A stretch of DNA of 64,000 nucleotides from Catenuloplanes niger (GCF_031458255.1 NZ_JAVDYC010000001.1:4721001-4785000); one strand, 5' to 3'; numbered from the stretch's first letter, positions 20,880 through 30,143 are shown. Made by a program: numbers and translations. Notes: generated by a model from the letters alone, not told the origin.

Positions 20880-22031
20880 ATGGGCAGCGCGCCGTTCGGT
20901 CAGCGGGTGGCCGACCTGGGCCGCCGGTCCGGCGGCACGATCCGCGAGCGGCTGACCCGGGTGCGCGGCAACGCGGGCCTCGCGCTGCAGACCGGGGTGG
21001 CGGCCGGCATCGCCTGGCTGATCGCGAACGACCTGCTGCACCACCAGACGCCGTTCTTCGCGCCGATCGCCGCGGTGATCACGCTCGCGGTCTCCGTCGG
21101 GCAACGGCTGCGCCGCGCGTTCGAGCTGGTGATAGGCGTGGCACTGGGCATCGCGGTCGGCGACGCGCTGATCCTGCTGATCGGCACCGGGCCGTGGCAG
21201 ATCGGCCTGTCCGTGGGCCTGGCCGTGGTCGCCGCGATCTTCCTCGGCGGCGGCTCCTCGCTGGTCGTGCAGGCCAGTTCGTCCGCGGTGCTGGTCGCCA
21301 CGCTCACGCCGCCGACCGAGGGCATCTACCTGGGCAGGTTCTGGGACGCGCTGATCGGCGGCGCGGTCGGCCTGGCCGTCATGGCGCTGCTGCTGCCGAT
21401 CAACCCGCTCACCGTGGTCGTCCGCGCGGCCGGCCCGGCGCTGGACGTGCTCGCGCACGGCCTGCGGGACGCGGCCGCGGCGCTGTCCGCCGGTGAGCCG
21501 GACCGCGCGGCCGAGGTGCTGGACCGGCTGCGCGCGGCCGAGACCGACCTGAGCACGATGGACGAGGCGATCAAGGCCGGCCGGGAGAACGCCACGCTGG
21601 CGCCGGTGCGCTGGCGGGCCCGCGCGCCGCTCGCCCAGTACCTGGACAGCGCGCAGTACGTCGCGCACGCGCTGCGCAACAGCCGCGTGCTGGTCCGCCG
21701 GATCATCACGATGCTGAACGACGGCGAGCCGGTGCCGCGCACGCTCGCGGCCGGCGTGGCCGCGCTCGGCGAGGCGGTCGAGCTGCTCCGCACCGAACTG
21801 GAGCTGGGCGTGGAGGCGGAGGCCGCCCGGGGGCGCGCGCTCAGCGCCGCGTCCGCGGCCGGCCTGGCCTACGCGGAGGGCGTCGGCTTCTCCGGCTCGG
21901 TGGTGGTGGCGCAGCTGCGGTCCACCGCGACGGACCTGGTCCGGGCCTCGGGTGTGGAGCACGAGGAGTCGATCCGGCTGGTCCGCCGCGCGTTCGGCCG
22001 GCACGCTCCGGACCTGCCCAGCGATCAGTGA
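20880..22031 (+). CDS. FUSC / aromatic acid exporter-type membrane protein
   Basis: 383 residues. An amphipathic start is followed by about six membrane segments in residues 35-180, including TPFFAPIAAVITLAVSVGQRLRR, shortened here to the FFAPIAAVITL motif typical of the FUSC (fusaric acid resistance) fold. The C-terminal half is a soluble helical domain. Predicted efflux of organic acids is family-level knowledge. TAGGGT at 20868-20873 stands 6 bp before the ATG (leaderless). Confidence 0.83.
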   Translation: MGSAPFGQRVADLGRRSGGTIRERLTRVRGNAGLALQTGVAAGIAWLIANDLLHHQTPFFAPIAAVITLAVSVGQRLRRAFELVIGVALGIAVGDALILLIGTGPWQIGLSVGLAVVAAIFLGGGSSLVVQASSSAVLVATLTPPTEGIYLGRFWDALIGGAVGLAVMALLLPINPLTVVVRAAGPALDVLAHGLRDAAAALSAGEPDRAAEVLDRLRAAETDLSTMDEAIKAGRENATLAPVRWRARAPLAQYLDSAQYVAHALRNSRVLVRRIITMLNDGEPVPRTLAAGVAALGEAVELLRTELELGVEAEAARGRALSAASAAGLAYAEGVGFSGSVVVAQLRSTATDLVRASGVEHEESIRLVRRAFGRHAPDLPSDQ

Positions 22032-22083
22032 TCCAGGCGCCGTCCCGCGACACGGAGGACGCCTGGGGATCACCGGCGGTGGG

Positions 22084-22117
22084 TCAGCGCAGCGCGTCGA
22101 TCAGCGCAGCGCGTCGA
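22084..22117. repeat. 17-bp direct duplication at a gene end
   Basis: TCAGCGCAGCGCGTCGA occurs at 22084-22100 and again at 22101-22117. Each copy carries a minus-strand TGA. The second one is the used stop of the aminotransferase gene. Confidence 0.85.
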
Positions 22118-23348
22118 TCAGCGCGTCCACGTCCGCGTCGGTGCTGCCGAGTCCGACGCTGACCCGCAGCGCGGTCGGCGGGAGCGTCAGGCCGGACCGC
22201 GCGGACGCCTCGGAGAGCAGCCGCTTGGCCAGCGGGTGCGCGCAGAACAGCCCGTCCCGTACGCCGATGTTGTGCTCCCGGCCCAGCTCCGCCGCGACGT
22301 CGGACGAGTCCCGGCCGGCCACCGCGAACGACACGATCCCGACCCGCTCCGCGTCCGGGCCGAACGTGCGCAGCTCGACCACGCCCGGGATCGACGCCAG
22401 GCCCGCGCGCAGCCGTGCGACCAGCCGCTCCTCGTCCCGGCGCAGCGCGTCCCGGTCCGCGACCTGCAGGGCCGCGCAGACCGCGGCCAGCGCCACCGCA
22501 CCCAGCAGGTTCGGCGTGCCGGCCTCGTGCCGGGCCGGCCCGGTGTTCCAGACCACGTCGTGCGTGCCGGCGCCGACCCGGGCGGTGGCGCCGCCGCCGC
22601 GCAGGTACGGCTCGGCCGCGTCCAGCCAGTCGCCGCGGCCGGCCAGCACGCCGGCACCGAACGGCGCGTACAGCTTGTGGCCGGAGATCGCCACGTAGTC
22701 CACGTCCAGCGCGCCGACGTCCACCGGCAGGTGCGGGGCCAGCTGCGCGGCGTCCAGCGCGATCCGGGCGCCGTGCCGGTGCGCGATCCGGGCCAGCTCC
22801 GCGACCGGCCAGACCTCGCCGGTGACGTTGCTGGCGCCGGTCACGGCGACCAGGATGTGCTCCGGCGCGTCCGCGCCCCGGCGCAGCTCGGCCAGCGCGG
22901 CGCTGAGCGTGCGGACCGCCTCGGCCGGGGAGGCCGGCACCGGCAGCCGCAGCGGGTGACCGGGCCAGGGCAGCAGGTTCGCGTGGTGCTCGCCGCCGAA
23001 CGTGACCACGGTGGTGCCCGCGGGCAGCGTCGAGGCCAGCAGGTTCAGCGCGTCCGTGGTGTTCCGCGTGAAGATCACGTGGTCCTCGGCGCGCGCACCG
23101 AGGAAGTCCGCGACGGTCTGCCGGGCCCGCTCGTAGGCGAGCGTGCAGCGCTGGGAGAGCGCGCCGGCGCCCCGGTGGACGCTGGCGTACCAGGGCAGGA
23201 TCGCGTTCACGGCCTCGGCGGCCGCGGTGGCACACGGCGCGGTGGCCGCGTAGTCGAGGTTGATCTGGCCGGGCACGCCGAGCACGGTCGGCACGTGCGG
23301 CTCGACGGCGGCGGTGGTGGCGGTGACGGGCAGCGTGATCGTGGACAT
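22101..23348 (-). CDS. class V aminotransferase, cysteine desulfurase-like
   Basis: 415-residue PLP enzyme. It has NLDYAATAPC (about 30-39), the PLP-stacking His pair GGEHHANLLPW (121-122), D199 (ALDAAQ), the Schiff-base lysine K225 in ISGHKLYAPFG, and a possible sulfur-accepting Cys in RDGLFCAHP. This matches SufS/CsdA-like desulfurases, though the active-site Cys context differs from SufS. There is no suf operon nearby. GGAGG before the ATG at 23348 follows a hairpin and a SAM-IV riboswitch, so SAM should control it; this suggests sulfur transfer or homocysteine/cysteine metabolism. Confidence 0.83.
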   Translation of the reverse strand: MSTITLPVTATTAAVEPHVPTVLGVPGQINLDYAATAPCATAAAEAVNAILPWYASVHRGAGALSQRCTLAYERARQTVADFLGARAEDHVIFTRNTTDALNLLASTLPAGTTVVTFGGEHHANLLPWPGHPLRLPVPASPAEAVRTLSAALAELRRGADAPEHILVAVTGASNVTGEVWPVAELARIAHRHGARIALDAAQLAPHLPVDVGALDVDYVAISGHKLYAPFGAGVLAGRGDWLDAAEPYLRGGGATARVGAGTHDVVWNTGPARHEAGTPNLLGAVALAAVCAALQVADRDALRRDEERLVARLRAGLASIPGVVELRTFGPDAERVGIVSFAVAGRDSSDVAAELGREHNIGVRDGLFCAHPLAKRLLSEASARSGLTLPPTALRVSVGLGSTDADVDALIDALR

Positions 23349-23360
23349 GCGACGACCTCC

Positions 23361-23378
23361 GGGGTCTCGAGGGACCCC
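23361..23378 (-). promoter_or_regulatory. hairpin before the ribosome site of the desulfurase-like gene
   Basis: On the minus strand GGGGTC and GACCCC pair around a short loop, ending just before the GGAGG ribosome site. It may be the expression-platform stem of the upstream riboswitch. Confidence 0.5.
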
Positions 23379-23430
23379 GAGCACACCGTCGGGAACGGGG
23401 TCCGCGCTTGCCCGTGCGGACCGCCGCACA

Positions 23431-23520
23431 GGCCTGGTCATCACCCGGGGCACCCCACCGCGAACTGACGAGGGTTGCCGGCCAGCAAGCCGGGGCTTAT
23501 CTGCTGGCGCTCGTGACCTG
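23431..23520 (-). promoter_or_regulatory. SAM-IV riboswitch
   Basis: On the minus strand the order is GGTCACGAGCGCCAGCAG, AAGCCCCGGCTTGCTGG, CCGGCAACCCTC, CGCGGTGGGGTGCCCCGGG and TGATGACC. This matches the actinobacterial SAM-IV consensus from memory, with GGTCA/TGACC closing P1. It lies about 80 nt upstream of the start codon of the desulfurase-like gene. The class and ligand are established knowledge; the match is by eye. Confidence 0.88.
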
Positions 23521-23583
23521 ACGGCAATGATAGCCATGAACGAGGTGATCGTGGCAAGCCCTTCGACGGATACGCTGATCCCC

Positions 23584-25083
23584 ATGTCGGAGATGTCACC
23601 GCAGCCGCAGTCCGCGCCACCGTCGGCCGTCCCGGCCGCTGGGATGCCGGCCGGCCCGGCCACCGGGCTGCCGGGCGCACCGGCCGGTTCGCCGCCGGCC
23701 GCCGGGCTGCCGGCCGTCCCGGCCGCTGGGATGCCGGCCGCTGGGATGCCGACCGCTGGGATGCCGACCGCTGGGATGCCGGGCGGGATGCCGCCGGGTG
23801 CGATGCCCGACCCCGGGCGGCGGAAGCGGCGGTGGCGGCTCGTCGGCCTGGCCGCGATGATCGTGTTCATCGCCGGCTGCGCGATCGCGATGACCGTCTT
23901 CCTCGGCTTCAACATCGGCGTGGACGGGCTGCTGCTCGGCACGGCCGCGGCGCTGCTGCCGGTGCCGGTGCTGATCGGCTGCTTCATGTGGCTCGACCGG
24001 TACGAGCCGGAGCCGGTCGGCTATCTCGCGTTCTGCTTCGCCTGGGGCGCGTTCGTGGCGACCGGCACCGCGCTGCTGGTGAACTCGTGGTCGGCGTACC
24101 TCTTCGAGGGCTGGGGCCTGTCCGAGTCGCTGGTGGCGGTGCTGGTGGCGCCGTTCATCGAGGAGACGATGAAGACGCTCGGCCCGGTGCTGCTGCTCTG
24201 GCGGCGGCGGCGTGAGTGGTCCGGCATCACCGACGGCATCGTCTACTGCGGACTGTCCGCGATCGGCTTCGCGATGGTGGAGAACATCCTCTACCTCGGC
24301 GGCCACGGCTACGCGGCCAGCAACGAGCAGTACGGACCGGCCAGCGGCGCCCAGCAGCTCCTGCTGATCTTCATCGTGCGCATCCTGTTCACCGGCTTCG
24401 CGCACCCGCTGTTCACCGCGATGGCCGGCATCGGGCTCGGCGTCGCCGCCCGCACCGCCGCGCGCCCGGTCCGCTGGCTCGCGCCGATCGCCGGCCTGCT
24501 GGTCGCCATGATGATCCACGGCACCTGGAACCTGCTGCCGTCGCTGGTCGCCGCGACCGGTGAGACGGTCGTGCTGCTCTACGGATACCTGGGCGTGATG
24601 ATCCCGGCCTTCTTCGGCACGGTCGGCTTCGCGATCTGGCTGCGCGGCTGGGAGGGGCGGCTCACCGAGCGCGCGCTCCCGGCGTACGTCCGGGCCGGCT
24701 GGCTCTCCCCGCCCGAGGTCGCGACGCTGAGCAGCCTCGGCCGCCGGCACGCCGCCCGTCGCTGGGCGAAGCGGGTGGCCGGCGACGCCGGGCTGCGCGC
24801 GATGCGCAACTTCCAGTTCACCGCGACCAAGCTCGCGCTGCTCCGCGACGGCATGGACCGCGGGCTGTTCAAGCACGTGGCCACGGCCGAGGCGGAGGAG
24901 CGGGCGCTGCTCGACAAGGTGACGGCGGAACGGGCGGTCTTCGTCGGCCGCGACCCGCAGACGCCGCCGGCGCGCTGGGACGGTGAGCGATACCACATCA
25001 CGTTCCCGGACGGGGTGAGCCGGCCGATCGAGGCACCCACCTCGCCGGTGGTACCGATCCCGATCACCACGTACTACAGGTAG
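23584..25083 (+). CDS. prsW: PrsW-family intramembrane metalloprotease
   Basis: 499 residues. A Pro/Gly/Met-rich cytoplasmic tail (1-77) carries four to five copies of a 15-bp unit encoding AAGMP or TAGMP (23722-23781). About eight membrane segments follow with the family motifs FIEETMKTLGP (E193, E194), MVENILYL (E233), FAHPLFT (H274) and IHGTWN (H312). The family includes proteases that cleave anti-sigma factors; the target here is unknown. A 150-residue soluble C-terminus ends the protein. TACGCT at 23571-23576 is 7 bp before the ATG (leaderless). Confidence 0.88.
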   Translation: MSEMSPQPQSAPPSAVPAAGMPAGPATGLPGAPAGSPPAAGLPAVPAAGMPAAGMPTAGMPTAGMPGGMPPGAMPDPGRRKRRWRLVGLAAMIVFIAGCAIAMTVFLGFNIGVDGLLLGTAAALLPVPVLIGCFMWLDRYEPEPVGYLAFCFAWGAFVATGTALLVNSWSAYLFEGWGLSESLVAVLVAPFIEETMKTLGPVLLLWRRRREWSGITDGIVYCGLSAIGFAMVENILYLGGHGYAASNEQYGPASGAQQLLLIFIVRILFTGFAHPLFTAMAGIGLGVAARTAARPVRWLAPIAGLLVAMMIHGTWNLLPSLVAATGETVVLLYGYLGVMIPAFFGTVGFAIWLRGWEGRLTERALPAYVRAGWLSPPEVATLSSLGRRHAARRWAKRVAGDAGLRAMRNFQFTATKLALLRDGMDRGLFKHVATAEAEERALLDKVTAERAVFVGRDPQTPPARWDGERYHITFPDGVSRPIEAPTSPVVPIPITTYYR

Positions 25084-25400
25084 AGGCCGGTCCCGTCGGA
25101 CTCGACGCGCTCGGCCGCGACCGCGTGCACGTCCCGCTCGCGGAGCAGCACGTACTCCCGGCCGTGCAGCTCCACCTCGGACCGGTCGTCCGGGTCGAAC
25201 AGCACCCGGTCGCCGGCCGCGACGGACCGCACGTTCGGCCCCACGCCGACCGCGGTTGCCCAGGACAACCGCCGGCCCATCGACGCGGTGGCCGGGATCA
25301 CGATCCCGGCGGAGGAACGGCGCTCGCCCTCGGCGCCGTCGAGGCGGACCAGGACGCGGTCGTGCAGCAGCCGAATCGGCAGCTTGGCGTCGTCGTTCAC
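25074..25400 (-). CDS. GroES-family co-chaperonin-like protein
   Basis: 108 residues with the GroES beta-barrel features LLHDRVLVRLD, GIVIPATA, GVGPNVRSVAAGDRVLF and the C-terminal VLLRERDVHA. It departs from true GroES in the mobile-loop region (ERRSSAGIVIP) and has an extra C-terminal tail. There is no groL beside it. TAGCGT 8 bp before the GTG suggests a leaderless start. The 3' end overlaps prsW by 10 bp. Whether it works with a GroEL is unknown. Confidence 0.8.
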   Translation of the reverse strand: MNDDAKLPIRLLHDRVLVRLDGAEGERRSSAGIVIPATASMGRRLSWATAVGVGPNVRSVAAGDRVLFDPDDRSEVELHGREYVLLRERDVHAVAAERVESDGTGLYL

Positions 25401-25474
25401 GACAGTTGACGCTACCCGCACCCCGCCGGGCCTGGCGCGCGGGTGCGAGAGTGATCAAGGGCTACCGTCGGGAG

Positions 25475-26704
25475 GTGCGTGTGGGACGACTGAGCAAGCT
25501 CCGGCGTAACCTCCGCCGGGCGTACGAGTCGCAGATGCCGGAGCCGCCGGCCGTCGTCGAGGCGCCCCCGCCCGAGGAACCACCCGAGATCACCCACACG
25601 TCGACGATAAGCCGCGACGACGCCGAGGTCCCGCACGCGCTGCGGCTGGCCGCGGCCTGGTCCTGGCGCCTGATCGTGGTCGGCGTGATCGGCTACGTGC
25701 TGCTCAGCTTCTTCGCCACGATCCGGATCGTGGTGATCCCGCTGTCCATCGCGCTGCTGCTCTCCGCGCTGCTCACCCCCGCGGTCGGCTGGCTGCTCCG
25801 GCTGCGGTTCCCACGTTCGCTGGCGACCGCGCTGGTCCTGGTCGCCGGCCTGGGCGCGGTCGCGGCCACGCTCACCATGGTCGTCACCCAGTTCGTCGAC
25901 GGCCTGCCGCAGCTCAGCCGGAACGCCACGGTGGGCATCCGGCAGATCCAGCACTGGCTGCGCGAGGGGCCGCTCCGCCTCGACGACGAGCAGCTCGACA
26001 CCGCGATCACCACCGGCCAGCAGTGGCTGGACCAGAACACCCAGGCGCTCACCACCGGCGCGGTCTCCACCGCGGCCACCGTCTTCGAGCTCTTCACCGG
26101 CGCGCTGCTGGTGCTGTTCTCGACGTTCTTCTTCCTCCGCGACGGCCGCAAGATCTGGCGCTTCGTGGTCCGGCTCTTCCCGGTCAACGCGCGCTGGCGG
26201 ATGGCCGACGCCGGTGAGGCGTCCTGGCAGACGCTCGTCTCCTACGTGCGCGCGACGGTCCTGGTCGCGTTCATCGACGCGGTCGGCATCGGATGCTTCC
26301 TGGTCGTCTTCGACGTCCCGTTCCCGTTCCCGCTGGCCGCGCTGGTCTTCCTCGGCGCGTTCGTGCCGATCGTCGGTGCGACCGTCTCCGGCGCGGTCGC
26401 GATCCTGGTCGCACTGGTCGACAGCGGCTGGGTCACCGCCCTGATCATCCTGGGCGTGGTGATCGGCGTCCAGCAGGTCGAGGGCCACATCCTGCAGCCG
26501 CTGATCATGGGCCGCGCGGTCGCCATCCACCCGCTCGCCGTCATCGTCGGCATCGCCGCCGGCGTGGTCCTGGCCGGCATCACCGGCGCACTGGTGGCCG
26601 TCCCGCTGATCGCGGTCCTCAACACCGGCGTCCGCCGCCTCACCGCCGGCACCCGCCCCGAGGTCCCACCGGACGCGATCGTGGCCAACCCCAAAACCCT
26701 CTAA
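25475..26704 (+). CDS. AI-2E family transporter
   Basis: About 409 residues. A charged cytoplasmic start with PEPPAVVEAPPPEEPPE is followed by seven to eight membrane segments and the family block FPLAALVFLGAFVPIVGATVSG, shortened here to AFVPIVGATVSG, then GHILQPLIMGRAVAIHPLAVI-type sequence. Family members export autoinducer or act as Na+/H+ antiporters; substrate unknown. TACCGT at 25463-25468 favours a leaderless GTG at 25475; GGAGG would serve the next in-frame GTG at 25481. Confidence 0.85.
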   Translation: MRVGRLSKLRRNLRRAYESQMPEPPAVVEAPPPEEPPEITHTSTISRDDAEVPHALRLAAAWSWRLIVVGVIGYVLLSFFATIRIVVIPLSIALLLSALLTPAVGWLLRLRFPRSLATALVLVAGLGAVAATLTMVVTQFVDGLPQLSRNATVGIRQIQHWLREGPLRLDDEQLDTAITTGQQWLDQNTQALTTGAVSTAATVFELFTGALLVLFSTFFFLRDGRKIWRFVVRLFPVNARWRMADAGEASWQTLVSYVRATVLVAFIDAVGIGCFLVVFDVPFPFPLAALVFLGAFVPIVGATVSGAVAILVALVDSGWVTALIILGVVIGVQQVEGHILQPLIMGRAVAIHPLAVIVGIAAGVVLAGITGALVAVPLIAVLNTGVRRLTAGTRPEVPPDAIVANPKTL

Positions 26705-26707
26705 GCA

Positions 26708-26782
26708 GATCTTCCCGCTTCCGGCGCGCCCACGTCCCTAGTGCTCCCGCGGGCACCGGTCGGCCGCGGGCGGCCTCCCTGC
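26708..26782 (-). repeat. dispersed intergenic repeat, copy D
   Basis: On the minus strand it reads GCAGGGAGGCCG, GACCGGTGCCCGCGGGAGCA and GCGCCGGAAGCGGGAAGATC in order. Its GATC end is 3 bp after the transporter stop. The rest of the 645-bp gap to 27349 holds only the 19-bp repeat below and no supported gene. Confidence 0.85.
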
Positions 26783-27041
26783 ACGTTCCGTGGTCCCCCG
26801 GCAGATCAACCCCGAGTCCCGCGCGCCCCCGCCGCACCCACCCACCCGCCCGCCGCACCCGCTCCGACGACCCGAGCGACACCACCCCGACCAGCGTCAA
26901 CAGCCAGACCGGCCGCCGCCACCAGCACCCACACGCCGCGAACCCGGCCGGCCACACCGCGCCGCTGGTCACCGCACCACCTCACCGTCCCCACGGCGAC
27001 TCATCTCCCGGCACGCCGCCCGCGTCGCGCGGGCGGAGCCC

Positions 27042-27118
27042 GGCGGGCGGTCCCGGACCCGGCGGGCGGTCCCGGACCCGGCGGGCGGTCCCGGACCCGG
27101 CGGGCGGTCCCGGAACCC
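27042..27118. repeat. 19-bp G+C-rich tandem repeat, four copies
   Basis: GGCGGGCGGTCCCGGACCC occurs at 27042, 27061, 27080 and 27099 (the last with one extra A). A further partial unit follows. Confidence 0.9.
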
Positions 27119-27349
27119 GGCGGGCCGCCGGGCCGCGGGGCTGCGGGGTCAGCCGGGCCCGGGCCGATAACGGGAGGCCGGACCGGTCGATTTCCGGTTA
27201 TCGCACGATTTCGCCGTCGCGTGGCTAGAAAGTCGGCCGGACAGGCGAATCCCCCATGGCTGACCGCCCGCCGTTACCGTGCGTGGGCTACCGGTGCCCC
27301 GAGGAAAACCGGTAGCCCGCGGGTGAGCGGGGACGGCCGGGTGGCGGGC

Positions 27350-29479
27350 TCAGGACTTGGCGAGGCGCTGGAGGGCGCCGAGCGCGACGTCGGGGCGCGT
27401 GGTGTACCACAGCGGGGGGAGCGTCTTGCGCAGGAAGGGGCCGTAGCCGCGGGCGTTCTCCAGGCGGGAGTCGAGGACCGCGACCATGCCCTTGTCGCCG
27501 ACGGCGCGGATCAGGCGGCCGGCGCCCTGGGCGAGGCGGACCGCGGCGATCGGCACGCTGACCGAGGAGAAGCCGGTGCCGGAGCCGGTGGCGGCGTCGA
27601 CGGCGGCGGACCGGGCGGCGGCCAGCGGCTCGTCGGGCCGGGGGAACGGCAACCGGTCGATGATCACCAGCTGGCACGCGTCGCCGGGCACGTCCACGCC
27701 CTGCCACAGCGACATCACGCCGAAGAGGCAGGTGTCGCGCTCCGCGCGGAAGCGGCGGACCAGCACCGGCAGCGCGTCCTCGCCCTGGAGCAGCACCGGG
27801 ATCGTGGTCCGCGCGCGGACCAGCTCCGCCGCCTGCTGCGCGGCCTTGCGGGAGGAGAAGAGCCCGAGCGTGCGCCCGCCCAGCGCGGTGATCAGCTTGA
27901 GCAGCTCCTCGCCGGTCGCCTCCGGCAGGCCGGACGCGGCGGGGCGCGGCAGGTGCGCGGCAACGTACAGAATGCCCTGCTTGGCGTAGTCGAACGGGGA
28001 GCCGACGTCGAGCGAGCGCCAGCCGGGACCCTCGGTGGGCGGCGGTGGCTTGGTGGCCGCGTTCGCCGGGCGGGCGGCCTCCGCGGCGGCGGCCGCGATC
28101 GGGGTCGGCTTGACCGGGCCGAGCGGCAGCCCGAGCGAGCGGGCGACCAGGTCGAAGCGGCCGCCGAGCGCGAGCGTGGCGCTGGTCGCGACCACGGTGC
28201 GCTCGTCGTAGAGCGTCTCGGAGAGCAGCCCGGCGACCGAGAGCGGCGCCACGACGAGCGCGCGCCGGGTGCCGGTCTCCTGCTTCTCCACCCAGGCGAC
28301 GTCGTGGTCGCTGCCCTCGAGCAGACGCTGCGCGGTGTTGCCGATCTCGTCGAGCACGGCCTTGGCCTGCTGCTTGCGCACCGGGTCGGGATCGTCGGAC
28401 TTGACGTCGCCGATCGACTCGAGCGCACGCCGGGTGGCCGCGTCGATCAGCGTGCACGCCTCGGCCAGCGCCTGCGGCAGCTCGCCGGTGATCAGGCCGT
28501 TGGGTGCCTCGGCGAGCCCGACCGTGAGCGCGTCACCGGCCTCGACCAGCGAGGTGAGCACGTCGGGCTGGACGACCGGGCGGGCGCGCCGGGCCGCCGC
28601 GGTGATCGACTCCGGCGTCAGCTCGGCCTGGGACGCGGACGAGACGCGGTCGGCCAGCTCGTGTGCCTCGTCGATGATCAGCAGCTTGTGCGGCGGCACG
28701 ATGTGCCGGCCGGCGAGCATGTCGACCGCGAGCAGGCTGTGGTTGGTGACCACCACGTCCGCCTCGCGGGCCCGGGCGCGGGAGGCCTCGGCGAAGCACT
28801 CCTCCCCGTACGGGCAGCGGGCGGCGCCGACGCACTCGCGCGCGGGCATCGACACCTGCCGCCAGACCCGGTCGTCGACGCCGGGGTCCAGCTCGTCCCG
28901 GTCGCCGGTCTCGGTCTCCATCGCCCAGTCGTGCACCCGCTCGACCTGCTTGCCGAGCTTGCCGGACTCGCCGAGCCAGCCGCCGCCACCACCGTTGCCG
29001 GGCGCCGGGCGGGAGTGGGCGTCGACCTCGAAGAGACCCTCGTCCTCGGGCTCGTCCTCCTGCGAGTTCTCCAGCTTGGCCAGGCAGAGGTAGTGGTGCC
29101 GGCCCTTGAGCACGGCGAACGTGGGCTCCCGGCCGAGCACCGGCTTGACCGCCTTGGCGAGCCGGGGCAGGTCGTGCTCGACGAGCTGGGACTGCAGCGC
29201 GAGCGTGGCGGTGGAGACGACGACCGGGCCCTCGACCATCAGCGCGGGTGTGAGGTAGCCCAGCGACTTGCCGGTGCCGGTGCCGGCCTGGACCAGCAGG
29301 TGCTCCTTGTCGGTGATCGCGTCCGCGATCGCCTCGACCATCTGCACCTGGCCCGCGCGGGAGGAGCCGCCGGGGACCGCGCCGACCGCGGCGGCCAGCA
29401 GCTCGCCGGCTCGCTCGCGGCTCTTGCGCCGGCGCGGGGACGGCGGCTGGGTCGGCGTCGGGGTGGTCTCGTCAGTCAC
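27350..29479 (-). CDS. DinG/XPD-type ATP-dependent DNA helicase
   Basis: 709-residue superfamily 2 helicase. Walker A is QAGTGTGKS (K71), the DEAH box is D270-E-A-H in LLIIDEAHELAD, and four cysteines C132, C216, C222 and C228 fit the 4Fe-4S cluster of XPD/DinG enzymes. The C-terminal motor has LFSSRKAAQQAAEL, SLWQGVDVPGD and QGAGRLIR. It should unwind 5'-3' at forks, flaps or R-loops. GTG at 29479 begins VTDETT. No LexA box was seen upstream. Confidence 0.92.
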   Translation of the reverse strand: MTDETTPTPTQPPSPRRRKSRERAGELLAAAVGAVPGGSSRAGQVQMVEAIADAITDKEHLLVQAGTGTGKSLGYLTPALMVEGPVVVSTATLALQSQLVEHDLPRLAKAVKPVLGREPTFAVLKGRHHYLCLAKLENSQEDEPEDEGLFEVDAHSRPAPGNGGGGGWLGESGKLGKQVERVHDWAMETETGDRDELDPGVDDRVWRQVSMPARECVGAARCPYGEECFAEASRARAREADVVVTNHSLLAVDMLAGRHIVPPHKLLIIDEAHELADRVSSASQAELTPESITAAARRARPVVQPDVLTSLVEAGDALTVGLAEAPNGLITGELPQALAEACTLIDAATRRALESIGDVKSDDPDPVRKQQAKAVLDEIGNTAQRLLEGSDHDVAWVEKQETGTRRALVVAPLSVAGLLSETLYDERTVVATSATLALGGRFDLVARSLGLPLGPVKPTPIAAAAAEAARPANAATKPPPPTEGPGWRSLDVGSPFDYAKQGILYVAAHLPRPAASGLPEATGEELLKLITALGGRTLGLFSSRKAAQQAAELVRARTTIPVLLQGEDALPVLVRRFRAERDTCLFGVMSLWQGVDVPGDACQLVIIDRLPFPRPDEPLAAARSAAVDAATGSGTGFSSVSVPIAAVRLAQGAGRLIRAVGDKGMVAVLDSRLENARGYGPFLRKTLPPLWYTTRPDVALGALQRLAKS

Positions 29480-29642
29480 CCGGGGAAAGATACCGGGACC
29501 CACCGACGTTTCCGGCCCCCCGGTCTCCGCGAAACGCGCCACGGCTACGACTTGCCGTCAATTAGCGCAACTTTCTGCAACGCCCTGCCGGGACGGGTCA
29601 TGATCGCGCAGCCGGGTCGATCGAATCGGTTAAAGTTCGCTC

Positions 29643-30143
29643 ATGTCAGACGTGGTCCGGGTGGTCTACCAGAAGTACGACGGCACCGCACACCGGGACT
29701 ACCCCGCGCGCCGGCTGACCGAGGACGACCTCGGGGTCTGGCTGGGTGTGACGGCGGGCACGCCGAGCGTCTATCACGGGCGGGCCTCTGTGGAGCGCAT
29801 CCCGTTCATCCTGCTGGTGCCGCACAGTGCGCATTGGACCGGCATGTTCAACCCGCCGCCGCGGACCAGCGAGGTCTACTGCGACATCACCACGCGGGCG
29901 CGGTGGGAGGGCGAGACCGTACACCTCATAGATCTTGATCTGGATGTGGTACGGCGGCGCGCGACCGGCCTGGTGGAGCTGCGCGACGAGGACGAGTTCG
30001 CGGAGCACCGCGAGCGGTTCGGCTACCCCGACGAGCTGGTCCGGGAGGCGCACCTGGCCGCGGACTGGCTGCTCGGCGCGCTGGGCGACGGGACCGAGCC
30101 GTTCGCCTCCGCCTACCGCAAGTGGCTCGCGCTGGTTACCTGA
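29643..30143 (+). CDS. DUF402 family protein
   Basis: 166 residues matching the DUF402 fold: YDGTAHRDYPARRL, then VPHSAHWTGMFNPP, VYCDITTRARWEG and the acidic IDLDLDVVRR...ELRDEDEFAEHRERFGYP, where Asp and Glu side chains bind metal in the related FomD and nucleoside phosphatases. Predicted metal-dependent phosphohydrolase; substrate unknown. TAAAGT at 29631-29636 is 6 bp before the ATG (leaderless). Confidence 0.85.
   Translation: MSDVVRVVYQKYDGTAHRDYPARRLTEDDLGVWLGVTAGTPSVYHGRASVERIPFILLVPHSAHWTGMFNPPPRTSEVYCDITTRARWEGETVHLIDLDLDVVRRRATGLVELRDEDEFAEHRERFGYPDELVREAHLAADWLLGALGDGTEPFASAYRKWLALVT

Noticed and set aside
26640..26994. Minus-strand frames, one with a hydrophobic segment
   Set aside because: They overlap the dispersed repeat and the transporter end and lack a ribosome site or promoter-like hexamer.
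18516..29479. A single prophage or genomic island spanning the repeat-rich intervals
   Set aside because: No integrase, phage genes or flanking attachment repeats were seen. The genes are ordinary housekeeping or transport genes with uniform codon use.
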